From NCBI GenBank assembly GCA_900555715.1, contig USMC01000003.1:1-64000 (forward strand): a stretch of DNA of 64,000 bases. The letters run 5' to 3'. The position numbers and the translations under genes are program-made. Below, piece after piece: positions 1 to 7,582 of this stretch; position 1 is the first letter of the stretch; each line of letters begins with the position of its first letter. The stretch comes from an uncultured Porphyromonadaceae bacterium. GTDB taxonomy: Bacteria; Bacteroidota; Bacteroidia; Bacteroidales; Muribaculaceae. The notes beneath the pieces are model-generated. The model saw nothing but the letters and a program-made list of their open reading frames with translations. It did no database searches and was not told the origin of the DNA.

Positions 1-655
1 TCCAGCACAGGGCAGCCAGAAGAGCGCCTGCGAGCGGTCCTACGACCATAATCCAGAAATCGGGCCATGCCGAGGGGCTCCAGAGGGCCGGGCCGAAGCT
101 GCGTGCGGGGTTGACAGAGCAGTTGTCCACAGGGATGCCTACGATGTTTACCAGGCCGAGCGCCAGACCGATGGCGAGGCCGCCGAAGTTGCCGAAGCCT
201 TTCTTTGCGTCGGTCACACCGAGGATGACCAGGACGAAGAAGAATGTAAACAAGCATTCAACCATGAGTGCCATACCAGCATTCGCGCCGGGCTGCAGAA
301 CGTTGGCGGCAAGATTGCTTTCGCCGGTAATGCCACCGAATTCAAATCCGGGCGCCATCTCCACCATCCAGTAAAGGAATCCGGCTCCGATGGCTGCGCC
401 GAGAAGCTGCGATACTACATACCCGCAGAATTCGCCGAAATTCATGCGGCCGCTCAGCCACATTGCAAACGACACCGCCGGATTTACATGGCAACCGGAG
501 ATGTTGCCGATGCAGTAGACCAGACACAACAGAACCAGACCGAAGCACAGACCGATGCCCAACACACCGATTTTCGGTCCTGCAAGCACTGCGCTTCCGC
601 AGGCCAGGAGTACAAGGAACATTGTCCCGACGCACTCCGCAAGATACTTTCTCAT
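1..655 (-). CDS. aqpZ: Aquaporin Z-like MIP channel (3' end outside window)
   Basis: Inner-membrane water channel of the MIP family. The visible 218 codons start MRKYLAECVGTMF and carry both family half-helix motifs: NPAVSF after the third membrane segment and NPARSFGPAL near the end, the latter with the arginine of the selectivity filter. Hydrophobic segments fill the rest. The family is about 225-235 residues long, so only the last membrane helix and tail are missing beyond base 1. The ATG at 655-653 fits the usual AqpZ N-terminus. The first NPA is preceded by SGCHV where E. coli AqpZ has SGGHF. It stands alone, divergent from the next gene. Confidence 0.93.
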   Translation of the reverse strand, partial: MRKYLAECVGTMFLVLLACGSAVLAGPKIGVLGIGLCFGLVLLCLVYCIGNISGCHVNPAVSFAMWLSGRMNFGEFCGYVVSQLLGAAIGAGFLYWMVEMAPGFEFGGITGESNLAANVLQPGANAGMALMVECLFTFFFVLVILGVTDAKKGFGNFGGLAIGLALGLVNIVGIPVDNCSVNPARSFGPALWSPSAWPDFWIMVVGPLAGALLAALCW

Positions 656-754
656 AATAACTGATATTTGTGCATCCGTTGCGTCTTTTCAATAAATGGC
701 GACAACTTTTGCGGGTTTGGTTTAAATATATGATAAAAATTAAACAAGAAAGTT

Positions 755-762
755 TAATTTTG
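755..762 (+). promoter_or_regulatory. Bacteroidetes -7 box for the UDG-family gene
   Basis: TAATTTTG matches the Bacteroidetes -7 consensus TAnnTTTG. It lies 24 nt before the chosen ATG at 787, placing transcription start near 768. No clear -33 TTG is seen at the right distance. Confidence 0.4.
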
Positions 763-786
763 TGTTTAGGTTACAAATTTAAATTT

Positions 787-1392
787 ATGAACAATTCGCC
801 TGTTTTGGAGCGCCATCCCTGGCAACCGTTTGTACCGGATAATGCCAAAGTGTTGATTATGGGGACATTCCCTCCGCAGCCACACCGGTGGCGCATGAAT
901 TTTTATTATCCCAATCCTACCAATGATTTCTGGAAGGTCATGGGACTGATATTCTACGGCGATAAACTGGCGCTATATGACAAGGAGAGGAAAGAGTTTG
1001 ATCTTGCTGAGATAAAGGTCATGCTCAACCGTGAGGGGATTGCACTTTCTGATACAGGGCACAAAATTCGGCGCCTTAAAGGCAATGCGTCTGACAAGTA
1101 TCTTGAAATCGTGGAGCCGGTGGACCTGCAGGGATTGCTTGACCGTATGCCGGAGCTTACAGACATTGCCACAACCGGGGAGAAAGCGGCAGGTGTGGTA
1201 GCTTCGCTCACCGGTTCGAAGATTCCGCCGGTCGGCTCGTTCGTTCAGCTGAACTTGCCCGAACGCCGACAGTCTCTCAGGGTGTGGCGCATGCCCTCAA
1301 CGTCGAGAGCCTACCCCTTGGCCGTTGAAAAAAAAGCAGCCGCATATGCACGCCTCTTTGCCAGCGATAAATCAACTTTTTGGGAGCGATAA
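787..1392 (+). CDS. Uracil-DNA glycosylase superfamily protein
   Basis: Predicted base-excision DNA glycosylase of the UDG superfamily (PF03167 fold), 201 residues. The N-terminal active-site region reads GTFPP at residue 26 onward, followed by FYYPNPTNDFW (about 39-49), the pattern of Mug/HDG-like members in which a Tyr/Asn pair binds the flipped base. A C-terminal MPSTSRA (about 169-175) matches the intercalation-loop motif of mismatch-type enzymes (PSTS/A). The frame is open 39 codons further upstream, but the -7 box at 755-762 and the AT-rich leader make ATG 787 the likely start. Target base (uracil, hypoxanthine or other) cannot be told from sequence. Confidence 0.8.
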   Translation: MNNSPVLERHPWQPFVPDNAKVLIMGTFPPQPHRWRMNFYYPNPTNDFWKVMGLIFYGDKLALYDKERKEFDLAEIKVMLNREGIALSDTGHKIRRLKGNASDKYLEIVEPVDLQGLLDRMPELTDIATTGEKAAGVVASLTGSKIPPVGSFVQLNLPERRQSLRVWRMPSTSRAYPLAVEKKAAAYARLFASDKSTFWER

Positions 1393-1445
1393 AAATTGCC
1401 GTGCAAGTTTTCTATGTAATTGAGCCTCATTTGATAAAAAATTTG

Positions 1446-1505
1446 TAACTTTGTGCTGCCTTTTGAGGGCGCATTATGTTTGGTTGCCACGTTGTTGGTG
1501 GCAAT
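1446..1505 (+). promoter_or_regulatory. thrS -7 box and leader stem-loop
   Basis: TAACTTTG at 1446-1453 matches the Bacteroidetes -7 box. A TTG at 1420-1422 could be a -33 element but with a long 23-nt spacer. The leader then holds a perfect 7-bp stem, TTGCCAC (1484-1490) and GTGGCAA (1498-1504), with a 7-nt loop, 22 nt before the ATG at 1527. In other phyla thrS is controlled through its leader; a similar role here is only inferred. Confidence 0.4.
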
Positions 1506-1526
1506 TTATTGATAAACAGCTATAAA

Positions 1527-3458
1527 ATGATTAACATCACTTTTCCCGACCAATCGGTAAAGCAGTTTGAAGACGGCGTTACACCCCTTCAGATTGCGCA
1601 GTCGCTGTCGCCTCAGCTCGCGCGCGACGTTCTCGCTGCATCTGTAAACGAACAGGAATGGGATCTTACCCGTCCCATCACTTCCGACTCGACCATAAAA
1701 CTGTTCAAGTGGGATGACTATGAAGGCAAGCATGCTTTCTGGCACAGTTCGGCCCACCTCCTCGCTGAGGCGCTGCAGGAACTTTTCCCCGGTGTGAAAT
1801 TCGGTATCGGACCGGCTGTGGAGAACGGCTTCTATTACGATATCGACCCCAACGGCCATTCCATCACGGCGGCCGATTTCCCTGCTATCGAGGCCAAGAT
1901 GCTTGAACTTGCCAAGAAGAATGAGCAGATTGTACGCGCTGACATCTCCAAGGCCGATGCACTCGAAATGTTCGGGAACCGTGGCGAAACATATAAATGT
2001 GAGTTGATCTCCGAACTTGAGGACGGTCATATCACTACATATACACAAGGCAACTTCACCGACCTTTGCCGCGGTCCGCATCTCCCCTCAACCGGAGCAA
2101 TAAAGGCTGCAAAAGTGATGTCGCTTGCCGGGGCATACTGGCGCGGCGATGAAAAACGCAATCAGCTTGTGCGCGTCTACGGCATCACCTTCCCGAAAAA
2201 GAAGATGCTCGACGAGTATCTGCAGTTGCTTGAGGAGGCAAAGAAACGAGACCACCGCAAGCTCGGCAAGGAGATGGAACTGTTTGCATTCTCTACCAAC
2301 GTAGGAGCCGGTCTGCCACTGTGGCTTCCCAAAGGCGCGGCATTGCGCGACCGTCTGGAGCAGTTTCTCCGCAAGATCCAGAAGAAATACGGTTACCAGC
2401 AGGTGATCACCCCCCATATCGGCAACAAGATGCTCTATGTGACATCGGGACACTATGCAAAATATGGCAAAGACTCGTTCCAGCCGATTCACACACCGCA
2501 GGAAGGGGAGGAGTACATGCTCAAACCCATGAACTGCCCCCACCACTGCGAAATTTTCAAGACCTTCCCCCGTTCGTACCGCGACCTGCCTCTGCGTCTG
2601 GCTGAATTCGGAACGGTTTACCGCTACGAACAGACCGGCGAGCTTCATGGTCTGACCCGCGTGCGCGGTTTCACTCAGGATGACGCCCACATCTTCTGTG
2701 CCCCCGACCAGATCAAGGATGAGTTCCTGAAAGTCATGGATATTATCTTCTATATATTCAAGGCTCTGGACTTCAATAACTTCGAGGCTCAGATTTCGCT
2801 TCGCGACCCGAAAAACAAGCAGAAATATATCGGCAGCGACGAGAACTGGCATCTTGCAGAGACCGCTATCATCGAGGCGTGCGAGGAGAAAGGCCTCAAT
2901 GCACGCAAGGAACTTGGTGAGGCAGCCTTCTATGGCCCGAAACTTGACTTCATGGTCAAGGACGCCATTGGCCGCCGCTGGCAGCTCGGCACCATTCAGG
3001 TTGACTACAACCTCCCCGAGCGCTTCCAGCTGGAATACACAGGCGCCGACAATCAGAAGCACCGTCCGGTGATGATTCACCGTGCCCCGTTCGGCTCGCT
3101 GGAGCGTTTCGTTGCCGTGCTGCTTGAGCACACCGCCGGAAAATTCCCGCTGTGGCTCGCCCCCGACCAGGCCATCGTGCTCCCCATTTCGGAGAAGTTC
3201 AATGATTACGCCTACGAAGTGGCGAAACAGCTCACGGAGGCTGATGTCCGCGTGACCGTGGATGACAGAAACGAGAAAATCGGCCGAAAAATCCGTGACA
3301 ACGAGCTTCGCCGCATCCCCTATATGCTGATTGTAGGTGAAAAAGAAGCGGAAAATGGTGAAATTTCTGTAAGAAAACAGGGCGAAGGTGATAAGGGTAC
3401 GATGAAAATTGCTACCTTTGCAGACGAAATTGCTCGCCTTGTGAGTGAATTGAAATAA
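1527..3458 (+). CDS. thrS: Threonyl-tRNA synthetase
   Basis: Charges tRNA-Thr in the cytoplasm. The protein has 643 residues, the normal length. Domains in order: TGS (about 1-62), the second additional editing domain with HSSAHLLAEAL (about 70-225), the class II catalytic core with the zinc-site motif MNCPHH and the motif 2 arginine loop (about 240-535), and the anticodon-binding domain (about 545-643). The start at MINITFPDQ fits the TGS N-terminus; an upstream in-frame ATG at 1476 sits inside the leader hairpin region and is rejected. It heads the classic thrS-infC-rpmI-rplT cluster; infC follows after 68 nt. Confidence 0.98.
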   Translation: MINITFPDQSVKQFEDGVTPLQIAQSLSPQLARDVLAASVNEQEWDLTRPITSDSTIKLFKWDDYEGKHAFWHSSAHLLAEALQELFPGVKFGIGPAVENGFYYDIDPNGHSITAADFPAIEAKMLELAKKNEQIVRADISKADALEMFGNRGETYKCELISELEDGHITTYTQGNFTDLCRGPHLPSTGAIKAAKVMSLAGAYWRGDEKRNQLVRVYGITFPKKKMLDEYLQLLEEAKKRDHRKLGKEMELFAFSTNVGAGLPLWLPKGAALRDRLEQFLRKIQKKYGYQQVITPHIGNKMLYVTSGHYAKYGKDSFQPIHTPQEGEEYMLKPMNCPHHCEIFKTFPRSYRDLPLRLAEFGTVYRYEQTGELHGLTRVRGFTQDDAHIFCAPDQIKDEFLKVMDIIFYIFKALDFNNFEAQISLRDPKNKQKYIGSDENWHLAETAIIEACEEKGLNARKELGEAAFYGPKLDFMVKDAIGRRWQLGTIQVDYNLPERFQLEYTGADNQKHRPVMIHRAPFGSLERFVAVLLEHTAGKFPLWLAPDQAIVLPISEKFNDYAYEVAKQLTEADVRVTVDDRNEKIGRKIRDNELRRIPYMLIVGEKEAENGEISVRKQGEGDKGTMKIATFADEIARLVSELK

Positions 3459-3526
3459 GAAACGGACTCTAACATAACAAAATCCGGGATATTTAACACT
3501 GCAAACGGCAGTTCCCGAAACAGTTA

Positions 3527-4237
3527 ATGGATAAAAAACCACAACACACCGGGGCTCCGCGCCCCACGCACTCCAGTGCACCACGCCCGCAGGGCGCACC
3601 GGGCTTCCGTCCCGGCGGTACTACAGGATCACGACCCGGAGGATTCTCCGGACCGCGTCCGGGTGGCTTTTCAGGCCCTCGCCCGAGTGGTCCCCGTCCC
3701 CCGATGGGGCCGCGTATGCCGCGCAAAGAAGAGCCATATGCAGTCAACGAGCGTATACGTGCCAAGGAAGTGCGCCTTGTGGGCGATAATGTTGAAAACG
3801 GAATCTATCCGATTCAGCAGGCTCAGAAGATGGCAGACGAGATGGAGCTGGACCTCATCGAGATTTCTCCCACCGCCCAGCCCCCTGTATGCAAGATCCT
3901 GGACTACTCGAAGTTCCTTTATCAGCAGAAAAAACGTCTGAAGGAACAGAAAGCCAAGGCAACGAAAGTTGTGGTGAAGGAGATTCGGTTCGGACCTCAA
4001 ACCGACGACCACGACTACAATTTCAAGCTGAAACATGCGCAGAGCTTCCTGCAGGAAGGTTCGAAGGTGAAAGCTTATGTGTTCTTCAAGGGGCGTTCAA
4101 TCCTCTTTAAGGAACAGGGTGAAGTGCTTCTGCTGCGTTTTGCCAACGATCTGGAAGAGCTTGGAAAGGTGGAACAGATGCCGGTGCTTGAGGGGAAACG
4201 CATGATTATCATGATTTCGCCTAAAAAGAAAGTCTGA
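3527..4237 (+). CDS. infC: Translation initiation factor IF-3
   Basis: IF-3 binds the 30S subunit and controls start codon choice. The 236-residue protein has the N-domain from about residue 65 (YAVNERIRAKEVRLVG), a lysine-rich linker helix, and the C-domain (KEIRFGPQTDDHDYNFK) to the end. The first ~60 residues are a low-complexity Pro/Gly/Arg extension with near-repeats of PGGFSGPRP, absent from E. coli IF-3 (about 180 residues). The start is an ordinary ATG, not the rare AUU of enterobacteria. rpmI follows after 112 nt, a gap holding a GC-rich hairpin near 4243-4261 that might serve L20 autoregulation; that is inference. Confidence 0.97.
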   Translation: MDKKPQHTGAPRPTHSSAPRPQGAPGFRPGGTTGSRPGGFSGPRPGGFSGPRPSGPRPPMGPRMPRKEEPYAVNERIRAKEVRLVGDNVENGIYPIQQAQKMADEMELDLIEISPTAQPPVCKILDYSKFLYQQKKRLKEQKAKATKVVVKEIRFGPQTDDHDYNFKLKHAQSFLQEGSKVKAYVFFKGRSILFKEQGEVLLLRFANDLEELGKVEQMPVLEGKRMIIMISPKKKV

Positions 4238-4349
4238 TGAAGGATTCCGGAACCGGGTCCCGTCATACTGATGCCTTAGCGCATAAATGAAATTATCTGT
4301 CGCCCTCTATGGCTGCGGCAATAATATAAACCAATAAATATTTACAAAA

Positions 4350-4547
4350 ATGCCAAAGATTAAAACCAACTCGGGTGCTAAAAAACGCTTTGCACTCACC
4401 GGGTCAGGAAAAATCAAGAGAAAGCACGCTTTCAAGAGCCACATCCTGACCAAGAAAACCAAAAAGCAGAAACGCAACCTCACACACAGCGGTCTTATCA
4501 ACCGTGTGGACGTTTCCGCCGTTAAGTCGCTTCTCGGTCTGAAATAA
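4350..4547 (+). CDS. rpmI: 50S ribosomal protein L35
   Basis: A 65-residue basic protein of the large ribosomal subunit. The sequence begins MPKIKTNSGAKKRF and ends with a conserved LLGLK tail, the full L35 length. It lies between infC and rplT, as in most bacteria, and is expected to be co-transcribed with them. Confidence 0.98.
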   Translation: MPKIKTNSGAKKRFALTGSGKIKRKHAFKSHILTKKTKKQKRNLTHSGLINRVDVSAVKSLLGLK

Positions 4548-4661
4548 GCCCAAGAGCTGTTTTCCAACTTAATTCGTGTTATTGTAATTTCATTATTAAC
4601 CGAGTGCTTAGCCAAAAAGCTCCGACAAACCGGACGCTAACATTCAAAAACTTCTGAAACA

Positions 4662-5012
4662 ATGCCAAGATCAGTCAACCACGTCGCTTCTCGCGCCCGC
4701 CGCAAGAAAATCCTCAAACTCACCCGAGGCTACTACGGCAGCCGCCGTAATGTATGGACCGTTGCCAAAAACACATGGGAAAAAGGTCTTACTTACGCTT
4801 ATCGCGACCGCAAAGACAACAAAGCCAACTTCCGTGCCCTCTGGATCCAGCGTATCAACGCAGCAGCCCGCATGCACGACCTGAGCTACTCCAAGCTCAT
4901 GGGCCTCATCCACAAGAGCGGTATCGAAATCAACCGTAAGGTCCTCGCCGACCTCGCCCTCAACAACCCCGCTGCTTTCGCAGCCGTTGTCGAGAAGGTG
5001 AAGAACGCATAA
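4662..5012 (+). CDS. rplT: 50S ribosomal protein L20
   Basis: A 116-residue 23S rRNA-binding assembly protein and, in other bacteria, the repressor of its own operon. It has the basic N-terminal arm MPRSVNHVASRARRKKILKL and the globular part with NRKVLADLA. Last gene of the thrS cluster; a strong hairpin terminator follows 22 nt after the stop. Confidence 0.98.
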   Translation: MPRSVNHVASRARRKKILKLTRGYYGSRRNVWTVAKNTWEKGLTYAYRDRKDNKANFRALWIQRINAAARMHDLSYSKLMGLIHKSGIEINRKVLADLALNNPAAFAAVVEKVKNA

Positions 5013-5034
5013 AGAGTACTTTACCGAACCGAAC

Positions 5035-5066
5035 AGCGCGCCTCACAAGGGCGCGCTTTGTTGTTG
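5035..5066 (+). terminator. Intrinsic terminator of the thrS-rplT cluster
   Basis: An 8-bp GC-rich stem, AGCGCGCC (5035-5042) with GGCGCGCT (5050-5057), and a 7-nt loop are followed by TTGTTGTTG. Confidence 0.85.
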
Positions 5067-5116
5067 CTACGTAACCATCCGAAGCAGACCCACACGATGA
5101 CTACAAAAAAACATTA

Positions 5117-5147
5117 ACAAAAAATTCCAGACGTATCCGGAATTTTT
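5117..5147 (-). terminator. Terminator of the toxin-antitoxin operon
   Basis: AAAAATTCC (5120-5128) pairs with GGAATTTTT (5139-5147). Read on the minus strand the stem ends in a T-run just after the toxin frame (stop at 5153). The symmetric A/T flanks could also stop plus-strand readthrough. Confidence 0.65.
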
Positions 5148-5152
5148 AATTT

Positions 5153-5605
5153 CTATAAACCATATTGAGCAAGGTGTTCTTCGCTCTCTCTCGGACTTTC
5201 CTTGATTGTACCAATAATCAGCTCGACATCATACTCATCAATCTCTCCCAAGTAGTTCCATTCATTAAATTTGTTTGGATATGCTATCTTCAAGCGAACA
5301 CAATCTACAAAGGAATCATATCGTAAAAAGGGGTATTTGGATTGCTTAATAGGCATGTGATACATTTTGATATGTCCGGGGAGATTCTTATTTATCTGAG
5401 AGTTAATGATTACTCCACCATACGCCACACCTTATGAATCAAAGCCAAGAACGACAAAATATTTGTCACGGGACAAATCTCCTGCTTTCGGCTTAATGCC
5501 GTTAGCTTCGGTCATCGTTATTTCATAGACATCTCCAACTTTGACAGTTCTTGAAGCCAATCGTGAAAGTTCATCTTCACTTAGAGCATCTGAAATCTTT
5601 ATCAT
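5153..5605 (-). pseudogene. Toxin partner of Panacea antitoxin, interrupted by in-frame TAA
   Basis: The frame starts at ATG 5605-5603 and runs 57 codons to GFDS, meets TAA at 5434-5432, and continues in the same frame as GVAYGGVIINSQIN for 92 more codons. Joined, the product is about 150 residues with the look of a compact type II toxin; the blocks KYFVVLGFDS and YGGVIINS faintly recall MazF/PemK folds, but the family is not certain. Its ATG overlaps the antitoxin stop as ATGA, so the two were one translational unit. The simplest reading is one nonsense change (for example GAA or CAA to TAA). The part after the stop could restart at GTG 5428. A sequencing error is also possible. The region is clearly more AT-rich than its neighbours, which fits acquisition by transfer. 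Confidence 0.65.
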
Positions 5606-6153
5606 CTCAAAGCTGAATCTAACTGCATTTGCTCCTCAATGTATTCAAGAACCGCCTCATCAGCATTAAGAACCTTTGCCATTGAAATTGGAGATATTAC
5701 ATTCGTGCCATTGACACGGCGGTTAGCCTCGTCCCATGCTTCATCATGCGATTTACGCATCAACTGACCGAATGTCAGAGATTCATTTTCCTCAATGGCG
5801 TGGTCTAATGCTTCAGTTTCCGATTTGGAAAGAAACTTCAAATTGGGCTCACGTTTAGGAAGAAGCACATTAGGAGCGTCCTCTCCTGCGAACTGAACCA
5901 CCTCCGCCAAATATTCAGCGAGTGCCATTCTCGGCTGATTAAGTTCTTTTACCGCGTCATATAAACGAGTTGGAACCGGTCCGTATTTCAGGGCACAGAA
6001 CTCATCAGGCACAATGCCACTTCCCCATTTTGCAAGATGTCTCATCTCTGCAAAATAGAGAATCTTGAAAGCATGGTAGTAATCCACTCCACCAGTCTTT
6101 CCAAGGATATACAGAACTAATTCTGTCAGTTTCTTGCTCTCAAAACTCGTCAT
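5602..6153 (-). CDS. Panacea-domain (DUF4065, SocA-like) antitoxin
   Basis: A 183-residue cytoplasmic protein with the DUF4065/Panacea fold: KLTELVLYILGK at the start, YYHAFKILYFAEMRHLAKWG (about 23-42) and CALKYGPVPTRLYDAV (about 53-68), the hallmark KxGPVPxxLY block. Panacea domains are known antitoxins that neutralise many unrelated toxin types; SocA is a proteolytic adaptor antitoxin. Here the gene comes first and overlaps the toxin frame by 4 nt (ATGA). It has its own promoter and terminator and sits as a small AT-rich cassette between rplT and the SRP RNA gene. Antitoxin identity is strong by family and layout; the toxin partner appears broken. Confidence 0.85.
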   Translation of the reverse strand: MTSFESKKLTELVLYILGKTGGVDYYHAFKILYFAEMRHLAKWGSGIVPDEFCALKYGPVPTRLYDAVKELNQPRMALAEYLAEVVQFAGEDAPNVLLPKREPNLKFLSKSETEALDHAIEENESLTFGQLMRKSHDEAWDEANRRVNGTNVISPISMAKVLNADEAVLEYIEEQMQLDSALR

Positions 6154-6213
6154 CGGCAGTTTTTTTCTTTACAGAACAACGTATGATTCTTTGTTCCTGT
6201 TTGGTTTAGTCTG

Positions 6214-6244
6214 CAAATATAGCAATTATTTTTCAAATCACCAA
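6214..6244 (-). promoter_or_regulatory. Promoter of the toxin-antitoxin operon
   Basis: On the minus strand TTG (6244-6242), a 20-nt spacer and TATATTTG (6221-6214) match the Bacteroidetes -33/-7 promoter. Transcription should start near 6208, giving a leader of about 55 nt. Confidence 0.65.
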
Positions 6245-6333
6245 GCATAAAAATTTGCAAGAAAATCAGTTGTAGAGTAAATAAGCAATTGTTACAGCAG
6301 GTGATAATTTTTGTTAAAATCGGGAACTGCCAC

Positions 6334-6363
6334 TTGTCGGGAAGAAAAATGTGCGTACCTTTG
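6334..6363 (+). promoter_or_regulatory. Promoter of the SRP RNA gene
   Basis: TTG (6334-6336), a 19-nt spacer and TACCTTTG (6356-6363) are a full match to the Bacteroidetes vegetative promoter. The RNA's first paired base lies 6 nt downstream, which calibrates the start-site distance for other promoters in this window. Confidence 0.8.
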
Positions 6364-6368
6364 CAGCC

Positions 6369-6465
6369 GGGTAAGTCCTACACGACCAGCTCCCTGAAAA
6401 CTCCCCCAGATCTTGACCGAAGCAAGGGTATCAGGTCGTAGCGGTGCGATGTAGTAAGCTTACCC
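6369..6465 (+). ncRNA. ffs: Signal recognition particle RNA, small bacterial type
   Basis: A 97-nt rod-like RNA. The ends GGGTAAG (6369-6375) and CTTACCC (6459-6465) close the helix; CTACA/TGTAG and CGACC/GGTCG continue it. The apical part holds CTCCCCCAG, the hairpin CTTG-ACCGAAG-CAAG and CAAGGGTA, the region that binds Ffh. A T6 run at 6466-6471 right after the closing stem terminates transcription. In E. coli the tip is a GGAA tetraloop; here it reads CGAA within ACCGAAGCA. Together with Ffh the RNA targets membrane proteins to FtsY and the translocon. Confidence 0.8.
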
Positions 6466-6479
6466 TTTTTTCGTGTCTG

Positions 6480-7577
6480 TCAGTCAACAAAAAGGTCTCT
6501 TATAACGGCATCGGCAAGAAGCCATGAGCGTTCGGGAATGAAGAGATGCGTACCGGAATCGGCAAGATGTCCGCTGCTCAACCATGGCTTTGCCGCCTGC
6601 ATTATTTCAGCGAGCCATCCGGACGGGACGGCACCTTTTTCAAGTCCTTCGGAAGTCCTGAGACGTATCATAATCAAATCGTTGAGACGGTCGGAGGCTG
6701 TTTCTGTATCATTTTCGGTGATATGTCCGTCGGCAGCCACATACCTGCGGAGATCCGGCGGATTGAAGCGCCGGCTGCCGGTTGCCGTAAGACTATGTGC
6801 GCCCGGTCCGAGCCCGAGATACGGAACACCGCACCAGTACGACGAATTATGGCGGGAACGGAATCCGGGACGTGCGAAATTGGAAATCTCATAATGTTCG
6901 AATCCGGCATCCGCCATCTCGCGGCAGAGAATGCCGTAACGTGTCTCGATCTCTTCTTCGGAAGCTTCCCTGACAATGCCCTGACGCAACTTGCGCGTCA
7001 GCAATGTGCCTTCCTCAAAGCTAAGACAATAGGCGGAGAGATGCGTCACCCCGGCATCTGTAAGACGCCTTACAGAGTCGCGCCAGCTCTCATCGGTCTG
7101 CCCCGGAAGTCCGTAGATAAGATCGGCGCTTATATTTTCAATACCGGCACTACGCAGGGCAGCAATCGCCGCCAATGCTCCGGCAGCGTCGTGCCTGCGG
7201 TTCACAAGCCTGAGTTCGCCGTCGTGAAGCGACTGCACTCCTATGCTGACACGGTTGACGCCTGCACTCTTCCAAGCTTCGATGCGCTGAGCGTCCACGT
7301 CTTCCGGATTGACTTCTATGGTGAATTCTTCGGTGTCGGATGTCATAAGCATCTGTGCAAGCCGGCTGAAAATCTCAGGAGGAAGAATCGACGGTGTGCC
7401 GCCTCCAAAGTAGAGCGTTCTTACAGGTTCTCCTGCAAGCTCGCTTACTCTGGAAGCATATTCATGTTCCGCGGCAAGCGCAAAGGCTCCGGCTTTATCG
7501 GGTCGTGCCACAGAGTAGAAATCGCAGTAGGCGCATTTCGAATGACAGAAAGGCACATGCAGATAGATACCCGCCAT
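6480..7577 (-). CDS. hemW: HemW-like radical SAM heme chaperone
   Basis: A 365-residue radical SAM protein formerly called coproporphyrinogen III oxidase-like. The SAM [4Fe-4S] motif CHSKCAYC (C11, C15, C18) follows GIYLHVPF, and YFGGGTPSIL and GVQSLHDGEL are the next conserved blocks. HemW proteins bind heme and are thought to insert it into respiratory enzymes, which fits an organism with cytochrome bd (cydAB is also in this window). The N-terminal Cys of true HemN is absent. It is the last gene of the mlaE operon, starting 5 nt after the upstream stop, and its stop faces the SRP RNA terminator. Confidence 0.9.
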   Translation of the reverse strand: MAGIYLHVPFCHSKCAYCDFYSVARPDKAGAFALAAEHEYASRVSELAGEPVRTLYFGGGTPSILPPEIFSRLAQMLMTSDTEEFTIEVNPEDVDAQRIEAWKSAGVNRVSIGVQSLHDGELRLVNRRHDAAGALAAIAALRSAGIENISADLIYGLPGQTDESWRDSVRRLTDAGVTHLSAYCLSFEEGTLLTRKLRQGIVREASEEEIETRYGILCREMADAGFEHYEISNFARPGFRSRHNSSYWCGVPYLGLGPGAHSLTATGSRRFNPPDLRRYVAADGHITENDTETASDRLNDLIMIRLRTSEGLEKGAVPSGWLAEIMQAAKPWLSSGHLADSGTHLFIPERSWLLADAVIRDLFVD

Positions 7578-7582
7578 AGGAT

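Noticed and set aside
2088..3599. 503-codon open frame antisense to thrS
   Set aside because: Antisense shadow of threonyl-tRNA synthetase; product has no domain pattern.
3600..3720. Short DNA repeats near the infC start as a possible CRISPR or VNTR
   Set aside because: They are imperfect codon-level repeats of a PGGFSGPR-type peptide inside infC, without spacers.
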